64,000 nucleotides of DNA from Kryptolebias marmoratus (Eukaryota; Chordata; Actinopteri; Cyprinodontiformes; Rivulidae), in NCBI RefSeq assembly GCF_001649575.2, contig NC_051439.1:9234718-9298717 (forward strand), read 5' to 3'. The notes below the pieces were generated by a model. The model was not told the DNA's origin, ran no database searches, and saw nothing but the letters and a program-made list of their open reading frames with translations. Shown here one piece after another: positions 13,489-25,839 of this stretch; the stretch's first letter is position 1, and each line of letters opens with the position of its first letter. The position numbers and the translations under genes are program-made.

Positions 13489-13563
13489 AAGGCGGTATCT
13501 CAGTGGGCGTTGACTAGTCTCCATCTAGTCTCCAACTGTCGCAGCCCAGTGAGATACTACCTT
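13489..13563. repeat. Fold-back (MITE-like) hairpin, 75 bp
   Basis: Arms 13489-13508 and 13544-13563 pair at 17 of 20 positions (GGTATCTCAGTGGGC against GCCCAGTGAGATAC). The 35-bp loop contains TAGTCTCC twice. Such a hairpin is typical of a small fish fold-back repeat; outer target duplications are not visible. Confidence 0.55.
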
Positions 13564-14559
13564 AAGCACAACACTGAGAAACTCCCACAGTTTTCCCACT
13601 TGCAGCTGGAGCATGGTTGAGTTGAAAGTGATGTCATTCCCAGATTTGCATTATGACTCCTGAGTCAAATTAAAGGCAGCATTAGATTTGTGATTAAACC
13701 CTTTCCGTAATTCACTGAGAGGGGGACAGAAGCAGACAGGAAGGAGACTAGAGAGAGTACAGTACTTGTGTAGAGACAGAAACTGAGAAATGCATTTTGA
13801 ATGTTTGTATCACACAGAACATGAACATATAAGTCCTGGTTCTCCAGAATCTTAGCTGTAATCCATAAACCTCCTAAGTCTTTAAAGATAAGTGTGGTCA
13901 GCTCACATTAATTTCCCCTCTTATCGGTGGTGGAGGGGGTTGAAAGTTTGACCCTTAACAAACACTCCCATCTACACCACATGAAGAAGTTGTGTGCTGT
14001 GATGGTTCTCTGGTTGTAGTCATATTTGTGGTCCTGTCAGTCCATGCTTGTATGCATTCCTGTGTTCGAGTATAAGTGCATTTACACACACAAACACACA
14101 CATTCTAAAACTGCTTGTTGTGCATTCATGTAAAAGCTATTGATTCTCTTCCTCTTCATTTCTCATTGGATCAATACATGTCCAGGACAATGCATCTAAA
14201 CACACAGCCCAAAATCAGAGAACCAGTCTTTTGATGTCTTTCTTTGTTCTTTCTTTCTTCAAGAGAAAAGACACTAACTGGTTTCTCACACTTACTGTGG
14301 AGTACTGTCTCATATTAGCTACAGTTTTCTCTGGGGAGGTGTACCACTGCTTTTAATAGTTAGCATTGTGTGATCATTAACACTCCCTTCAAAGATACAG
14401 TTCTGTTTTAGCATACCATAGGTTGCTTCAGTGTTTTATGTTTCCAATGTGTGTTTATTCCAGTTTGTGATTGTAATTATTAAGCAAATTTATAATAAAA
14501 GCTCCAAATACTTCTTGTTTTCACCCCTTTGAATACAACTAATATTGAATTGTCCTAGC
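13564..14559. other. Intergenic, no feature supported
   Basis: Mixed composition, a short CA-rich stretch near 14083-14102, no gene. Confidence 0.5.
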
Positions 14560-14890
14560 TGTCAATAATTTCCCTGCTTTTAACTACCACTGCATTCGAA
14601 GGCTTTTCATACTGTAATGACCTTTGTGGTTTCATAATTTGAGCTTGACATGATACAGTAGCTTTGTCATGTGTTGCTACATTTACATCTCTGCAATATC
14701 ATTACTGTGCGGCATTAAATATTCATAGAGATTGATTAAAGAGCAGTTGAAAGTAATGCGCAGACTAATCCTTTGTGGAGCATAAATTCATTGTCTAAAA
14801 GCTGTTAGCTTAAATTCTGCTGTTTATTATCATTCCATCTTTCACCACGAATCACATTCATTTGTTTATCTGATTTTTGTTGGTGTAAGT
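14560..14890. promoter_or_regulatory. Candidate conserved noncoding element with OTX/CRX site
   Basis: High-complexity AT-moderate island. Contains GCATTAAATATTCATAG, AGATTGATTAAAG and GACTAATCCTTTGTGG. CTAATCC at 14765-14771 is a consensus CRX/OTX site and overlaps a SOX-like CCTTTGTG. Pattern typical of deeply conserved developmental enhancers; conservation not tested. Confidence 0.4.
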
Positions 14891-16528
14891 ACATAGAAAT
14901 CGGAAGGGCATATAGTTAGAAAGATGGAAACATGAAGGAGTAAACAAAGGGATCACGATTGGCTTAAAGCACCTGCTTCAGACTGAAAGACCGCTGTCGC
15001 CACTCATATCCCTCTCCCCACCTCTCCCTGTCAACACCAACACTAGACGAGCGCAGCCACATGCAGCAGCAGGTGATGCTGTCACGGCTCCTCACAGCAC
15101 TACACATATGCAAACACAATCGCACCACAAGTTTTAAGTGTCTGTTGATGCTCTTGTAGGTATAACTGCATGATGTGTTAGATGTGTCCAGAAATCAACT
15201 GTTGTGTATTTGAGCTCAACAGAAAGGCCTTAAAGTTTACATGTTCGTACTTGTTATATTGTAAAAATGTATCTTGTACTGCAAAATATGACATGAACAT
15301 CATCTTTTGACTTCTTACAGCACAGATGTTGCCTTTGACTTCCCAGACTCTTTGGCATGTGCTGCAGAGAAAAACAAAACAAAACATACTCAACCATTGC
15401 AGACTCATTGACCATTTTGTCTTTGACATATCATTTCTGTACAGAATACTTATTTATAGTCATGTACATGGATTAGATTGTGCAATAAAAAGAAGAGCTA
15501 GAGACTCTGCAAACAAATTGATTAATTTAAGTAGCTTTCCTCTTTGTTTCCAGGCTGCATTAAAAATGCTGGTTGTCTCAGAGCAATCTGCAGTATGCAC
15601 ATACTCTAACATAGTGACAAAGAGATGCAACATGATTGGTAATTAGTGTAGGGTGAAAAGAAGAATCTGTCTAAATCTACTTATCTTTGCTAATACTTAG
15701 CGATATCCTTTCCAGTTTCTAAAGTGTTGACACTGAATTGTGCCTGTAGACAAATATAACTGGGCCAGAGCTCGCTATGCTATCAGCTTTGCATACACAC
15801 ACAAACACAAACACACACACAAAGCTGTCCAAAGCTGACAAGCTCAGCAGGACAGGGCCTTCTTCCTCTTCATCATTTATTCACCAACACAGCACACTTT
15901 GGCCAGCACTTCCTATAGAGCAAACATTTATTCTCAGCATTCTTCAATTTCCCTCACAAAGCTCTTTTTAAGCTCCATGCCTGTTCACTGTGCAATGTCC
16001 CGGCCGTATTGGTTCCATAAGCCAGTTTTAGGGGGCTGGTATATTGTGCTCCGGTCAAATACTGCTGAGAGGACTCATTGGTGTAACAGAATACATGCAT
16101 GCATGGACTCTATTATGTATGAATGAACAGAATGGAGTCATGAATTTCACAATGTTTCTACTGAAGAGCTTAATTTGTAAACCTCAGTAGTTCTAACACA
16201 TGAGATTTAGCTTCCTAGTAGCCAGGGGGTGGAAGGTGAGGTAGACCCTGAACAGTTCACCAGACCAGTTTAATCAAATTATTTCCATGGACTTTCTGTA
16301 ATTGCCTCTCTGTTTACCCTCTACGTTATAAGCACATGACATGCATTTCTTCCAGACCCTGCACCAAATTCTGTTAGGAATTTGAAATTATTTTCCCCTA
16401 AATTTATTGCAACATCTGTTCCAACTGTAAACATCTAATTCCTTGCCTAGATTGTTGTAAAAAATATCTCTTATTGTAAATTCTGAATTTAAGATGTTTT
16501 TTTTTTCAGCCTTGACATAAACTCCTCC
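14891..16528. other. Intergenic; weak element candidate and CA-rich stretch
   Basis: 15000-15120 is GC-richer with CAGCAGGTGATGCTGTCACG (E-box plus MEIS-type core). A CA-rich microsatellite lies at 15794-15822. The 106-codon frame at 15326-15646 shows no recognisable product. Confidence 0.4.
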
Positions 16529-17085
16529 CAAATTAAAAGTCTAGCATTCCTTGAAGAAATGCAGATTGCCTGCCACCTTTCACGCCAGAATTTTAAACAA
16601 AAACCCATTTATGATTAGAGTTATATATTTTTTGGTCAAAACTTGAGAATAACATTATGTGCAATCTGATGCAATATAGTGATATCTCAGATTATCTGTT
16701 AGCCCTTTGAATATGTGAAGTAAATGACTGTCAGCTACCACCACAGCACATTTTGGGTCAATATCTGTAAAATTAACTGAGGTATAGCCATTTTTTGTTG
16801 TAGACTAAATTAGCTGAGTTGGCCAACTTATAATTGGGTTACCTCCAAAAGTTAGTCAGTGTATGAGAGATTTATTGAAACCTATTCAATGGTCCAAATA
16901 TTTTGCTAACAGATGAACAGGGTTGACTCCAACAGTTAATGCCAAGATGTTGTGCAATGTATTATAAATTGTGTTGCGCACAATGTTTTGCTACATTTGC
17001 TAGTGGTAAAAACAAACAAAAACTCGCACACAAACACAAACCTACACAGACACAGGCAAAAACATTATAGCTCCGATAAATACCC
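16529..17085 (-). repeat. R1 interspersed repeat, copy E (reverse, possibly doubled)
   Basis: Starts GTCTAGCATTCCTTGAAG, then CACCTTTCACGCCAGAATTTT, a TTGGTCAAAACTTGAGAATAA block, and ends with CA-rich sequence. AGTTGACTCC-type blocks occur twice (16834-16860 and 16921-16940), so two copies may overlap. Confidence 0.55.
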
Positions 17086-17199
17086 CCTAAAATGGAAAAA
17101 ATAAATTACAAACAAACAAAAACAACAAAGCAGAAATTACTCACCCCCACTTTAATGGCACCTCTCACTTACTCTCCAAACCTACTCCATACTTGATTC

Positions 17200-17560
17200 C
17201 CCTTTCATGTTTCTGTTTCATGCGTTGCATCCTAATGGTATTCATGCCCATGTGGCTGCTGAATAGTTTTCCTGATGCAAATGGAAATAAAGCAATAGCA
17301 ACATCATCGGCAATGGCCCGTTGCCAATGTGGCAACAAGAAAAAAAAAATGAGGGCATATCTGGGTTGATAATTTCCTTCACATATTTTTAGTCATTCAT
17401 TTTTCATCTGACTCATACATTGTGAATCAGGACAATAATGCAATTATGTTCATTGACTTAAATTATCTGTTTAAGCACAGTCCCCATGACAACCATATCA
17501 TTTTTAAATCCTTTGTTGCGTGCTCTGAAATCAAGGAGCAGGGGTGAATATGTGAGGGAA
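17200..17560. promoter_or_regulatory. Candidate conserved noncoding element (POU/SOX/NFI-like motifs)
   Basis: Contains a POU octamer in GATGCAAATGG (about 17274), TTGCCAATGTGGCAA (17312-17326, a palindromic NFI-like site), AATTATCTGTTTAAGC and ATCCTTTGTTGCG (SOX-like). Complexity is high over 350 bp with no coding signal. Begins about 115 bp past an R1 copy. Confidence 0.45.
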
Positions 17561-20500
17561 AATGAACTGTAGATTCATAATAGATAATACACAAGCTTTT
17601 GTTTGATTGCCATTGTGTTCATGCTGCCTTACTGTTTTCCATGCATGCCAGTGAGTTTAAACAACGGGCACTGGTAGGAACTACAAATATAAATTCAGTT
17701 CAGCTGACAAGGTGTTTTACAAGGGTAGACACAGATCTATGACAAATTAATGGAAAACCTCTAAGCTCAACATGATGCAGTTTCTTACAGCCATGGATAT
17801 ATAAGCTGAGAGAGTAACAGCCAAATTTATACTACTGAAGTATCAATACCAGCTGAGCTGTATCATAAACCAATAGACTAGTCAACAAAATGAAGCAATG
17901 TCTGAAAATAGCATTAGTTCAGGCATTTCTGTAGAATGTAGAAGCAAGAACTCAAGGGGATATTAAAAAGAAAGGAGATTACACCTCTTTCTGAAAAGTT
18001 TGGGATACTTTTAGCCTGTTTGCCTGGATCAAGATATGGTCACTGCAATAAAAGTTTGAACTATTTCAATGAAGAAAGAACGCTGAAAGTCAAAGCTTGA
18101 GACAAATGGAAACAGGTATGAGTCACAGATTGACAGTCACAGGAGATGCTCCAGAGCAGCATGAGTAAGTTTAGAAAATGAATCGCTTTAGTCTGCAGGG
18201 GGGGGGTTAGGAGCTCTGTGTCATTCACCCAACCAGTGTCTTTCCACCCTTACCCCCAGAGGAGAGCAGGAAGTCTGTTTCTTAAAGCTTGAATTTCCCT
18301 GCCTTGATACATGATGACATTGTCCCCCAACACAAATCCCATTGCTTTCCCTGCTAACCTCTGACCTCAAAAATGCACAAAGGCCACAAAGTTCTGCTAT
18401 AAAAAGGCACTATGCTGTAGATTTTTGCTCATAGCATAACTTTAAAACTTTGATGGCTTCACAGTCATACCAGAGAGGCATGTGTGGCTAATGCTGAGGA
18501 GTTCCAACTTTCTGTAGAAAAGTCATTCAGGTCTTTCAAGGATAAATCAAGCTCAAGGCAGCAGTTTTGACACATTGTAAGATGGAGATGGAAGGGGCAG
18601 AGGTCACTAAGCCCATGCACACTTCAACACAGCCATTGCACCATCCTTTGATCAAAGTATATCGGCTGAGATGAACAAACAACTCTGACTTGTATAACAA
18701 ATCAGTTACCAGTCAATGATACTTTTGGATAAGTATTTGCTCTTAGTTTATATCAATATCAAAATTTCACTTTATTTGAGATGTTGAAAATTGATCTCGA
18801 TCCTATTTGCCAACCTGTTCTTTTTTGTTGTTGATCTCCAAATTTGCAACTTGTGTGAATATTTTGCATTGTTTCTCACTAGTCAGTGATACTTCTTTGG
18901 TTCTGCATCAGATTCTGTGTAGTTTACTGAAATTTTACTGCATGGCTGCTCATTGGCATACCCCAGCTTGACAGTACAGATGGAAATAATGTCAGGAATT
19001 GCCCTAGTCCTTGTGCACAGACACACACACACACACACACACAAACCCCCTTCCGTCATAGACGAGATGCTCACCAGCAGAGGCTCAGCTCCGTGTCGAC
19101 CTTGAGGGATCGATGCAGAAGTGGTACAGCAAAGCAGAGTGGCCCTGTGGAAACTCATAAATAAGAATGAAGAATGACCCCAGAGGCTCAGGAAGAGCAG
19201 GATGTGGGGAGCTATCACAAAACACCCCAGTATAGAGAGGCACGACAGACACTCGGTTGCCCAGCGACTCTAGATTAATTACGCGTGTTTCCACATTACC
19301 ATCTAGCCCACCCTCTGGGGAACCTTGACCTCTTCAACCCCACACACACTCCTCTTCCTCATCCCACCACACCAACCAACCATCCACCACAGGCCACGTC
19401 AGGGAGACCAGCAGGTCGCTGTAGCTCAGTGTAATCTTTTGCAGCTCAATGAAAAAAAGGCTAAAAATTACAGTATTTATAGTACTCACATGATGCCTTA
19501 AAGCCAAAGAATTCATATTCTTGTCATCAAATATTGCCCAACACAAACTCACCACTCATCTATAATAATATAAAAGCAGGAGCCGACTCTGGACGGTTTT
19601 TTTTTTTTTTTGCATTAGCCTTCCCTGCATGATGACAGTGCTGCATTCATAACTCAACACTCTGCCCTCAGAGCCCAGGCTGCCACTTGGTATTGATAAA
19701 GCACTTGAGATTTCACGCTTACAGAAAACATTCTGCCAGCACAAGCCATAAACTAATCTGTGGATCTATATACAGGGTTAATGGGGCTTAAAATTTGCCC
19801 TGCTGCACACCCTAATACATCACCCCACCATTTAAGCTGAAATGTTTTAACAGTTCTTCAGACAGCATTGTGCATTTCTTGTAAAATCTTAGGAGACCCT
19901 GAACCCTTCTTTGATGTAGCTGTAGTCAACATGAAGACAAATTCTAATTACTTTTTCACATATTCCTGCATTCCTGAGTCCAGGTGCATAAATTAGCCAC
20001 TGATTTAAGGCAATATCTGAATAATGGCATTCTCTACATTGAAGTGTGAATTTCAATGTAGCCATAAAAACATAAAATGCCACAGCAGCAGGGACAGCTG
20101 ACATTTAGGCTAACCCTGTAATAAAGTATGATGCAGCCAAAGTGCTGACAAAGAACCGATCATCTTGTTTACAGCAGGGTAATATGAGAATTGTGTGTTC
20201 TGGCAGTGAGACATTCCTTGAATCAGGAAGTATTTAGCTGCCTGGCCTTTCAGGTGACCTGGTAAAAGGTTGCTGCTGTTCCACCAAAAATCCCCTCAGG
20301 TCTTTCACTCTTTGAGGAGGATCGAATATGATTTTAGAGGGAGGGTCTCTCAATGCAAGTTGGAGGATTGCTTGATGTGTATTATTCTTAAAATAGTCGT
20401 TTTTATCCAGTTATAGGGCTATAAAATGTAAAAACCCAAAGACAATTCTTTGTCTCTATAATCTTAATCAGTTTTAACAACCTTCTGTCACAGTAAAGAT

Positions 20501-21548
20501 TAATACATTTGCATAGTTTTATAATTTTATATTCTAAATAGTCTTTTATTGTATTCTTTTGCAACTATATTATGTTTCAGAAGCTTTAGAGAGAACAGAG
20601 CAGTTATTTTCAGAAAGCCTAATTATAAGGTGGTTAATTGTAAAACTCATTAGGTATGCATATCCTATTATTTTGGTTATTAACACAAATGTACTTCATG
20701 GGGTTTTTGCTCCCCTGCAGGATCGAGAATGATTCAGATGTTTACCCTCAGACCAAAAACAACTTGAGATGAAAAGAAACTTTTAATAGGCACATTTACT
20801 AAGAACGTGACAAAGAAAAAACTTATAGGGGGAAATGAGTTTTGATGATATGGAAGTCCGCCTGATCTTCTCTCGAATTTTCACATTCACTCAAACCACC
20901 AGAAATCTTAACTTGTTCAGGAGTTATCTTTTCCTACCCAAGCCCCAAAAAGATAGTGCTTTAATAACTGCTGCCGCAACAAAAAAAAAAATCCTAACTT
21001 TTGCTGGTGCTTGTACATTTACTGGCTTTATCTACCCACTCTTGCATGACTCAGAACTTTTTTTTTGTATTATTTTTCTCTGTTCATACTCTTAAGTCGC
21101 TGTGTATCTCTGGCTGTTGTATCTCTGTTTTCATCTCTCTGTATCTTGGCCCCGCTGTCCGTCTCACTTGCTCTCTGCTTTTTCTGGCTTTAAGCCTCAA
21201 AAAGCTTCCATGGGAAAGATAGCTGACATGACAGCGTAGTTTTCAGTGCAAGCCTGACAGACATCCGCTCTTTTCGCCTCCGTGTGCATAACCATGCTGA
21301 CTCTGAGCCAATGCTCCTGTTCAGAGCTTGTTTTGACTGTTTGTGTTGTCAAAAAAAGAAACTTCCCCCCTCATATTTATTTATTTTTATTTACTTTAGG
21401 AAACTCCTCCTATACCCTAGCCTCTTGGAGACATAATAAAGTCTGAATTGAGAGGGGGGAGGGGGGATCTTATTTCAGATATCTTGATGTCCCACCACCT
21501 GGAATGATTTCTGTAAAGGAGCAAAGTTTCAAACAGTATATATATATC
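17561..21548. other. Intergenic; mixed spacer with microsatellite
   Basis: Holds a (CA)n run at 19021-19043 and a T-run at 19599-19613. Segments 18190-18400 and 18960-19420 are GC-richer and could include weakly conserved elements. Open frames at 18883-19218 and 19334-20104 have no recognisable homology. Confidence 0.4.
19021..19043. repeat. (CA)n microsatellite
   Basis: About 23 bases of perfect CA dinucleotide; it encodes the VCVCVC run of the spurious minus-strand frame there. Confidence 0.9.
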
Positions 21549-22060
21549 TCAGAATAGTGTGGAGTTCAGACACATTTCTATGCCCCGCTGCACTGCAGTA
21601 GGGAAGGTTATGCTCAGCACAGACTGCTTACTTAGGTTATATATTGATCTAGCTATAGGCATGCTGCTCTTGAAATAGCACCAAAAAAGACAAAGTGAGT
21701 CACTAGAGGGACAAACACCGTTCAAAAGCCGAATGGAAAGCAGTAGGATGTTACCGTTTGTCATTCTGGACACCCCACCCTTTTCTCCTCTCGGTGTATT
21801 CACATCTTTGCCTATCTGCTTGTCCAGAATAAGATATCCTCTCTGAAAACAAACCTTGACCTTGCACATCAGGGACTGTGGCTTACTCACTGCTGGTCGA
21901 GAGGCGCTCTTGGATGCGGAGACTCTGCCATAAATCAAAACGTAATGCAACTGTTGTTCTTCTGGGGTTATTAATGATGTGAGCTGAGAGAGCTGAGCTG
22001 GCCGCAGCCAAAAGCTGCTGCTGGGATCTACCCTTTCTAATCCCACAGAGGACTGCGACT
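21549..22060. promoter_or_regulatory. High-complexity island; candidate noncoding element with a long minus-strand open frame
   Basis: Balanced composition. A 165-codon minus-strand frame (22046-21549) is the longest in the window after gjd2, but its translation has no domain I recognise and no splice context. Motifs such as CATAAATCAAAACG and CTTTGCCTATCTG suit a regulatory element better. Confidence 0.3.
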
Positions 22061-24129
22061 TGTACTTAAAACTCCTAATTCTGTGCAGCTATGTGTAAGT
22101 GTGAATATCTGTGTGCAGGGATTTGAGTTCATGGTGAGACATTTGCAAAAAAAAGCCTGCTTTATAAAGAAACAATAAATCTCATGATGTTGTGAGAGAA
22201 AGTGGATCATTTGGAAGATTTGAAGCTGCAGTAAAGGCGTCAGGGACAAACAGACAGCTAGATATGACATTCTCCTTGAAAATCTGCATCTGTTTTGAAG
22301 AGAGGTTGTAAGAAGATTATGTCATACAGTCAGAAAATAACTGTAAAAGTAAAGATCAGTGGCTAGGAAAAACACCAACTTAGCTTAAGGCAATGATATC
22401 TACTGTTGTTAGTATTTGTTTCAGTGTTTTTACTCTGGAATGTTGTCTGAGCAGCCAAGTATAAAACATAAATAAACACAATCAAAATCTTACTTGTAAA
22501 GTACGTTTTTTTTTAAAAGAGAGACAGTGTTTGTAAACTGTAGGAAAATACATGCAATGTCAACATATTTTCTAATTATATGTCTGTAATGTACACAAGT
22601 ATGTAAATATTACATGATTTGACCTGGACATTTAAGATTTTAAATATCAAGAATCTAAAAATACATGCAAGCGAAAAAAAAAGAGATATTGGATATATTG
22701 GAAAACATGGTTTTAAATAATTGATAAAATAGTAACAAAACCTAAATAACAGCTGCTTCATGTGACAGTAAATTAAGTGTCTGATTTAAACATTTTAAGC
22801 CTCATATTGAAGTCAATTCTCTAGGTTGTGAAATATTTTAACTCATTCTTTTCCCGTTTTTTAGTCAGTGTGCACGCAAATTTAGAATTTTCCATTTTTT
22901 GACATTTATTATGTTCTAAAACTTCATCCGAGTCCGAATTAATCAAGTCTGGCAAATATGTTTTAAATAAATCAGGTTCAGTAAATTGTCAGAAAACTTT
23001 CAGAAGAGTATAGGTTCATAAAACAATCTGAGTTGAAGTCAGAGTCAGATGTCACATTAAAGGATAATAATCAGGTGTGGGTGGACACCTTTCTTATTTA
23101 TAGAAAATAAATTCATATTGCTATATTTGTTGAAGCATATCAAGGCAGAAAATATAACTGAAGACATTACTGTTGATGCTTATCAGCATGAAAATGATCT
23201 CTAAAGAAACTGGACCCGACCAACTCACCGTCAAACTGTCTGTTTATAAATGGAAGAAATTCAAGATCACTTTTCTCTTACCCATCAGTGGTCGACCAGC
23301 AAAATTTATTTTAAGAGCGAGAAATGTAAGAACATGAGTGGTCCATTTGCCCTAAACAAACCACTGCATAATACAGTATATAAGTTTTATCCCACCTAAA
23401 GCTAAAGAATTATAATTAGCTGTTTTCTTGTCTTTGAGCAGAATGTCTTGGCATCAGTTTTTAAATAACAGATTATACATGATACCAGCACATCCTTTAA
23501 TCATATTAAGGTTTTTTATTAAGTCTTTATATTTGGTGTTATCAGATTTTTGTTTTCTGCACAGATTTTTATAGGAAGGAAAACCAGAAAGAAAAGGTAA
23601 ATAAATTAATACAACACAAAACCATGAACATCTAGCCAGAAAATCTGACTTTGCTGATGTTTGCTGCATAATAGAAATGGACATCTGCAGGCATCAGCAA
23701 AATCTCTTGTGGAATGTCTCAACACTGTGTCACTGCAAATATTTTGTCGTGATGCACAGAATTTCTTAGTCCTGTCATGTTGTAACCTCTAAAAAAAGCA
23801 GAAATCAGCAGAGTAACCTGTCACATGAAGACAGTAACATTTTCTGTGCTTTTGTATGCAGAACACAGTCACACAATCTTACCACATTTTTGTAGCGACA
23901 TCACACAAAAGCAACATATTTTTCAGAGCCACATCAGATCTGTTGAGCCAAGTTACTTTGCTGCAACAAGCCACATTTTATTGGTGCTAATGTGCCAAAC
24001 TACTGAGGGTATTAGCATCCAAACTAAAAGAAAGGTGCAGAAGTCACAGCTTTTCTTTATGTAGAATCCTATTCTTTAGGTGCTCAAACATAATCTATAG
24101 CAATAGTCTTGGGTTTTTGACCGATTTTT
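22061..24129. other. AT-rich intergenic spacer
   Basis: No gene, repeat family or motif cluster supported. Confidence 0.5.
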
Positions 24130-24786
24130 TTGTTTGTTTCATGATGCATCAAATGTTTTCAGTTGGCGAGAGGTCTGGATTGCAGGCAGGTCAGTTCAGC
24201 ACCTGGACTCTTTTACTATGAAGCCATGCTGCTGTAGTTGATAAAGTATGTGGTTTAGTGATGTCTTGCTGAAATATTCAAGGGCTTCCCTGAAAAAGAT
24301 ACCTGGATGGGAGTATATATTGTTCTAAGACCCATATATACTTTTCTGATTTGATTATTCCTCTCCAGATGTGTAAGCTGCCCATCCCATAGGCACTAAA
24401 GCACCTCCATACCACCAGAGAGGCAGGATTTTGAACTGTGCTCTGATAAAGGGCTGATTGTGCCTCTGCTCTTTAGGATGGAGGATGTGGTGTTCATGGT
24501 TCTAAAAAATAATTTAAACATAGGTGTAGATTCTCAGTCATCCAGGACATAGTAAATCCAAAAAGTTTTAAAAACAACTGGACTTCTTTTTTATAGTTGA
24601 ATGTATTTTGCTTCCCACCAGTTGAGAAAGCTTCCCTTCTTCATGTCCAGTTGCTTTTGTTTTTAAATTCTTTTGAACTATGCTCCATTGTGAATAAAAT
24701 ACAGGTTTAATGAGATTTGCAAATTATTGCATTCTGATTTTAATTGCGTTTCACAATTTATCCCAACCTTTTTGGAAATGGGGTTA
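24130..24786 (+). mobile_element. Decayed DNA-transposon relic with a nested insertion
   Basis: Contains blocks of a common fish element: GCGAGAGGTCTGGATTGCAGG, TCAGTTCAGCACCTGGACTC, GAAGCCATGCTGCTGTAG, CCAGATGTGTAAGCTGCCCA. It ends near 24786 with CCCAACCTTTTTGGAAATGG, the usual terminal sequence. About 24520-24660 does not fit; it begins GATTCTCAGTCATCCAGGAC, another known repeat start, and carries a CAACTGGAC/GTCCAGTTG inverted pair (24575-24583, 24645-24653). Superfamily not assigned. Confidence 0.6.
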
Positions 24787-25839
24787 AAACCAAAATAGTT
24801 TGAAGTAAGGAAGCAGTAATTTCAGTGGCAAAATCAAAAAATTGTTTGTTACTTTCTGAAAAAATAAATAAAAAACCCGACTGGTAAGCTCATAAAAAAA
24901 ACATTATTGATCATAGTGAAAAGAAAATTGTCAATGTGACTGAATCACCAAAACTAAAAGCAGACACTAAAACTGAAGACGGCTCTAATAGAAAAAGTAT
25001 CCCAAGGAAGAATGAAACATTGCAAACTTGAAGCACTTGTTGCCTTAGAATGATATCAACTAAAGTTTTAAAAAAATGGTTTTATTTAGTTAAAACAGCA
25101 GAAGACATGTCCATGGTTTAGATAATTCTATCTTCACAAACACACAGTTAAGTGTCTGTATTTGCACACTGTGAGGGATGCAGGTTGTAGATGACAAAAG
25201 GACAAAACTTCTGTCAGTGTGAGCTCTGTTCTGTCATTTGTTGTTGTAGGTTTTCATTTTAAGACAAGGAGACAAAACCAGACAGACAGAGATGTATAAC
25301 TGCAGCTCTATAGGATGTAATGAAATTGAAGTTAATAGAAACGGAAAGACGAAAGTAAATTATTCTAGTAGCTTTGGTTCCTCTGTTAAATATGTTGAAC
25401 TAAATGGAAGTTGACAGACTAGCTGGGAAAGCTCGACATGAATTGTGACCGTCTTTCTAAAATGGATTCAAAATATTAAGACTGCTTAGCCCTCTTTTTT
25501 ACTGATTATTTTTTATATAAAATACATTTTCCAAGTGACTTAATTTGTGTTTAAAGTTAGTGTAAATAAAGTCATAAATAATTTGGCCTTTTACTTTTTG
25601 AGAGATGCGTATTAAAGGTTTGTTAGAATCTTTTAGAGTAAAATCTGAAAGAAAACCGATTTGGGCATTCTTTCCTTGTTCCAAGCTGTTTTCTAATCTC
25701 TTTATTCACATCAGCTAAATGACATTTATCAAAGCTATTTTCATGATAGAATTTATTTTTATAGCTTTAGTCTACCTCAGACTTGTAGGTCTTCTTAGCA
25801 GATATTTGTAGTAATTGCTTTATTTCAGATTTGATTTTA
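24787..25839. other. AT-rich intergenic spacer
   Basis: No supported feature. Confidence 0.5.

Noticed and set aside
19021..19043. Cysteine/valine repeat protein on the minus strand
   Set aside because: Translation of a CA microsatellite.
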